A DNA stretch of 5,893 nucleotides, taken from NCBI GenBank assembly GCA_937915515.1, contig CALGIK010000268.1:1-5893 (forward strand). Reading direction: 5' to 3'. The translations under genes and the position numbers were made by a program. Under the pieces are notes generated by a model. The model was not told the origin of the DNA. It saw only the letters and a list, made by a program, of their open reading frames with translations, and did not search any database. This document shows, one piece after another, positions 5,701-5,893 of the stretch. This stretch comes from an uncultured Clostridia bacterium (GTDB taxonomy: Bacteria > Bacillota > Clostridia > Christensenellales > CAG-314). Position 1 is the first letter of the stretch. Each line of letters opens with the position of its first letter.

Positions 5701-5893
5701 TATTCGTCACCGGAATGGTACAAATCCGTTCCGTCACTCCAACCCTTAAATTCGTAACCTATCCAAGTCGGCACAGTATCCGTCACTGTAAAACTACCGT
5801 TAGCATTTACGCTTTCCTGCGTAGGTACTGCGTCTTCACCTCCGCTAAGCGTATATGTAACCGTATAAAGATTTGACTGCAGTTTTGCATAAA
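2742..5893 (-). CDS. Large BspA-type LRR surface protein with InlB-type B repeats, 5'-partial
   Basis: The minus-strand frame is open from the TAG stop at 2742-2744 to the right edge, so 1049 residues are visible and the N-terminus, with any signal peptide, is missing. Order of parts, numbered from the first complete codon (5889-5891): a Listeria/Bacteroides-type B repeat (9-78), a second B-repeat-like unit (80-153), a long BspA-type LRR_5 domain (about 157-831), a third B repeat (841-913), and a C-terminal beta-rich domain (921-1049). Proteins with this build are typically exported, and several BspA-like proteins bind host or bacterial ligands; adhesion here is inference. No LPXTG motif, C-terminal membrane helix, dockerin or sorting signal is seen, so any anchor must be N-terminal or the protein is released. 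About two dozen cysteines occur, many at the LRR 'GC' position. The GTG at 5784-5786 has no Shine-Dalgarno and cuts the first B repeat in half, so it is not the start. Confidence 0.9.
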   Translation of the reverse strand, partial: YAKLQSNLYTVTYTLSGGEDAVPTQESVNANGSFTVTDTVPTWIGYEFKGWSDGTDLYHSGDEYTVNGTDNVVLTAKWEYKTVHISFYDGDGVKMEGYDRDIPYNGDVIAPDSELVPTPNFCFVNSGWQDEKGEDISLKNIVKDTDFYAAYDYVPSDLSLFVFSLNADQASYSIAAKNNKINGKIALPDMYNGMPITIVAKRGFENCYRLSAIYIPSSYKIIRAEAFANTGNVSSADGGLSKIYIDEGLTTIEACAFQYIGAVTIFELPSTLNDIHIYAFSDIFYTMLKFSYFYPDLLEALRNFEFTVAANGNYVWDKIDQALYSKDRSQLIYVSPFITELTIRETVKDVFPCLCKGNTNLTTVNVLGDIINMYSGAFEGCNNITDFIISGSIEKLWGDEVQNYDGVNVPGNGVFMDSSLGNIVFPEGLKYIGVGTFFWCWKLTEVTIPNTVEYISEQAFQNSSSNRDKGNGGLTQIIIQGENDYYYADGNKALIEKGTGINGGDVLQFFCMNADIAEYIIPSSVTTLTPYAFSNQAHLTTLTIPEGVEVLPSAFCLSAKELTTINIPASLKFMLNELPTGDDTWGGVIMMGSFYGALEGCEKLLNINIDANSALEKITANSLNGIGCTKLVLPASIKIIEPYAIYGANLATITIDEECAYYCTKDGVLFTKNMTTLVQYPSGNMAVEYTVPDNVINIGEASFNYCLKLKKVIMSSSVKTIESHAFNNCYEAEIDEETYEIISECGLEELLMNIGLERIYADAFKGCKKLTKITFMDKVPVLIAEESKPSFFGYEDEDSGEYKIYPYLNFIVPSEYILDYYLEWHKIRPEYTAGFNESELPDITYNFDTNGGSSVNCINKIILSEVPITTSENKYFWGWYTTNGTENGDWGEKVSVPFIYKDGESVTLYARWEQQQLQNGILDIWAYVLTPNEYCLSEIYAGKYVWFSYTPTEDCAVNICGFDMIKEYAYYCFDSLGVDLNSEECWNHIVYLDSNGNYPLTKSITYYFMFYNADKNDYNIYVSIKLFDIDGEEIVLSLAVVLPHKFDLA
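2745..3131 (-). other. C-terminal beta-rich domain of the LRR protein, possibly PPC-like
   Basis: This encodes about 129 residues. It shows alternating hydrophobic strands: KYVWFSYTPTEDCAVNI, then a 'D..G..L' type segment with YCFDSLGVDLNSEE, then LTKSITYYFMFYNADKNDYN. The order (W.FSYTP, D.LG, L....TYYF...) recalls bacterial pre-peptidase C-terminal (PPC) beta-sandwich domains. The resemblance is by eye and weak. The end (SLAVVLPHKFDLA) lacks any sorting signal. Confidence 0.4.
3153..3371 (-). repeat. InlB-type B repeat 3, after the LRR domain
   Basis: It runs from ITYNFDTNGGSSVN through KYFWGWYTTNG to ESVTLYARWEQQ. The NGG, GW and LYARW landmarks match unit 1, so the LRR domain is flanked on both sides by the same repeat type. 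Confidence 0.85.
3399..5423 (-). repeat. BspA-type leucine-rich repeat domain (LRR_5)
   Basis: About 15 units follow the pattern L..[IV].IP..[VL]..I...AF..C..L. Clear ones include LTEVTIPNTVEYISEQAF, LTTLTIPEGVEVLPSAF and IEKL..GAFEGCNNIT-type segments, plus DAFKGCKKLTKITF near the end. Unit length varies around 23 residues, with longer loops rich in G, D and N. The domain closes with a typical LRR_5 cap, NFIVPSEYILDYYLEW. The cysteine at the AF..C position is conserved in many units and is structural in this fold. Confidence 0.88.
5433..5654 (-). repeat. B-repeat-like unit 2
   Basis: It starts with KTVHISFYDGDGVKM, has NSGWQDEKGE in the middle and ends with KDTDFYAAYDYV. The order (beta strand with DGDG, central GW, closing DT.FYA.Y) matches the Listeria-type repeat, but with the closing W replaced by Y. 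It is therefore more diverged than units 1 and 3. Confidence 0.65.
5658..5867 (-). repeat. InlB-type B repeat 1 (Flg_new-like)
   Basis: The frame reads YTVTYTLSGGEDAVP, then a variable stretch, then GYEFKGWSDG and VVLTAKWE. This is the usual B-repeat skeleton: YTVTY..GG, GY.F.GW, LTAKW. The first third lies upstream of the GTG at 5786, which shows that translation starts further right. Confidence 0.85.

Noticed and set aside
5640..5876. Plus-strand frame of 78 codons near the right edge
   Set aside because: It is antisense to B repeat 1, whose motifs are unambiguous on the minus strand.

Overview
The window looks like chromosomal DNA from a low-GC, anaerobic, probably host-associated Firmicute (Clostridia-like). 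The evidence is AT-rich sequence, strong purine-rich ribosome binding sites, textbook TTGACx/TATAAT promoters, stem-plus-U-tract terminators, and a glutamate dehydrogenase that from memory resembles the Clostridium symbiosum enzyme almost throughout. A large surface-type protein with Listeria-type B repeats and BspA-type leucine-rich repeats fits a gut or mucosal lifestyle. The taxonomic statement is inference; no marker gene is present.

Layout from left to right. Positions 1-124 hold no gene, only two hairpins; the outer one is a terminator that can work on both strands. Positions 125-1474 (minus) encode a complete 449-residue hexameric-type glutamate dehydrogenase (gdhA), transcribed alone from a consensus promoter at 1529-1557. 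A 246-base divergent intergenic region follows. A second promoter with identical -35 and -10 hexamers (1666-1694, plus strand) drives a 294-residue four-helix membrane protein of unknown function at 1721-2605. Its cytoplasmic tail appears to consist of three degenerate SHOCT-like helical hairpins. A bidirectional terminator at 2676-2704 separates it from a convergent gene that fills the rest of the window (2742-5893, minus). That gene is open to the right edge, so its N-terminus is missing. The visible 1049 residues run B repeat, B-repeat-like unit, long BspA-type LRR domain, B repeat, and a C-terminal beta-rich domain that weakly resembles PPC domains.

The three genes are separate transcription units with no visible functional link. 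gdhA is central nitrogen and amino-acid metabolism, the 294-residue protein is an uncharacterised inner-membrane protein, and the large protein is probably exported. I see no mobile element, CRISPR array, RNA gene or phage signature. I found no clear evidence of a new multi-gene system. The most unusual items are the triplicated SHOCT-like tail and the super-repeat organisation of the LRR protein.
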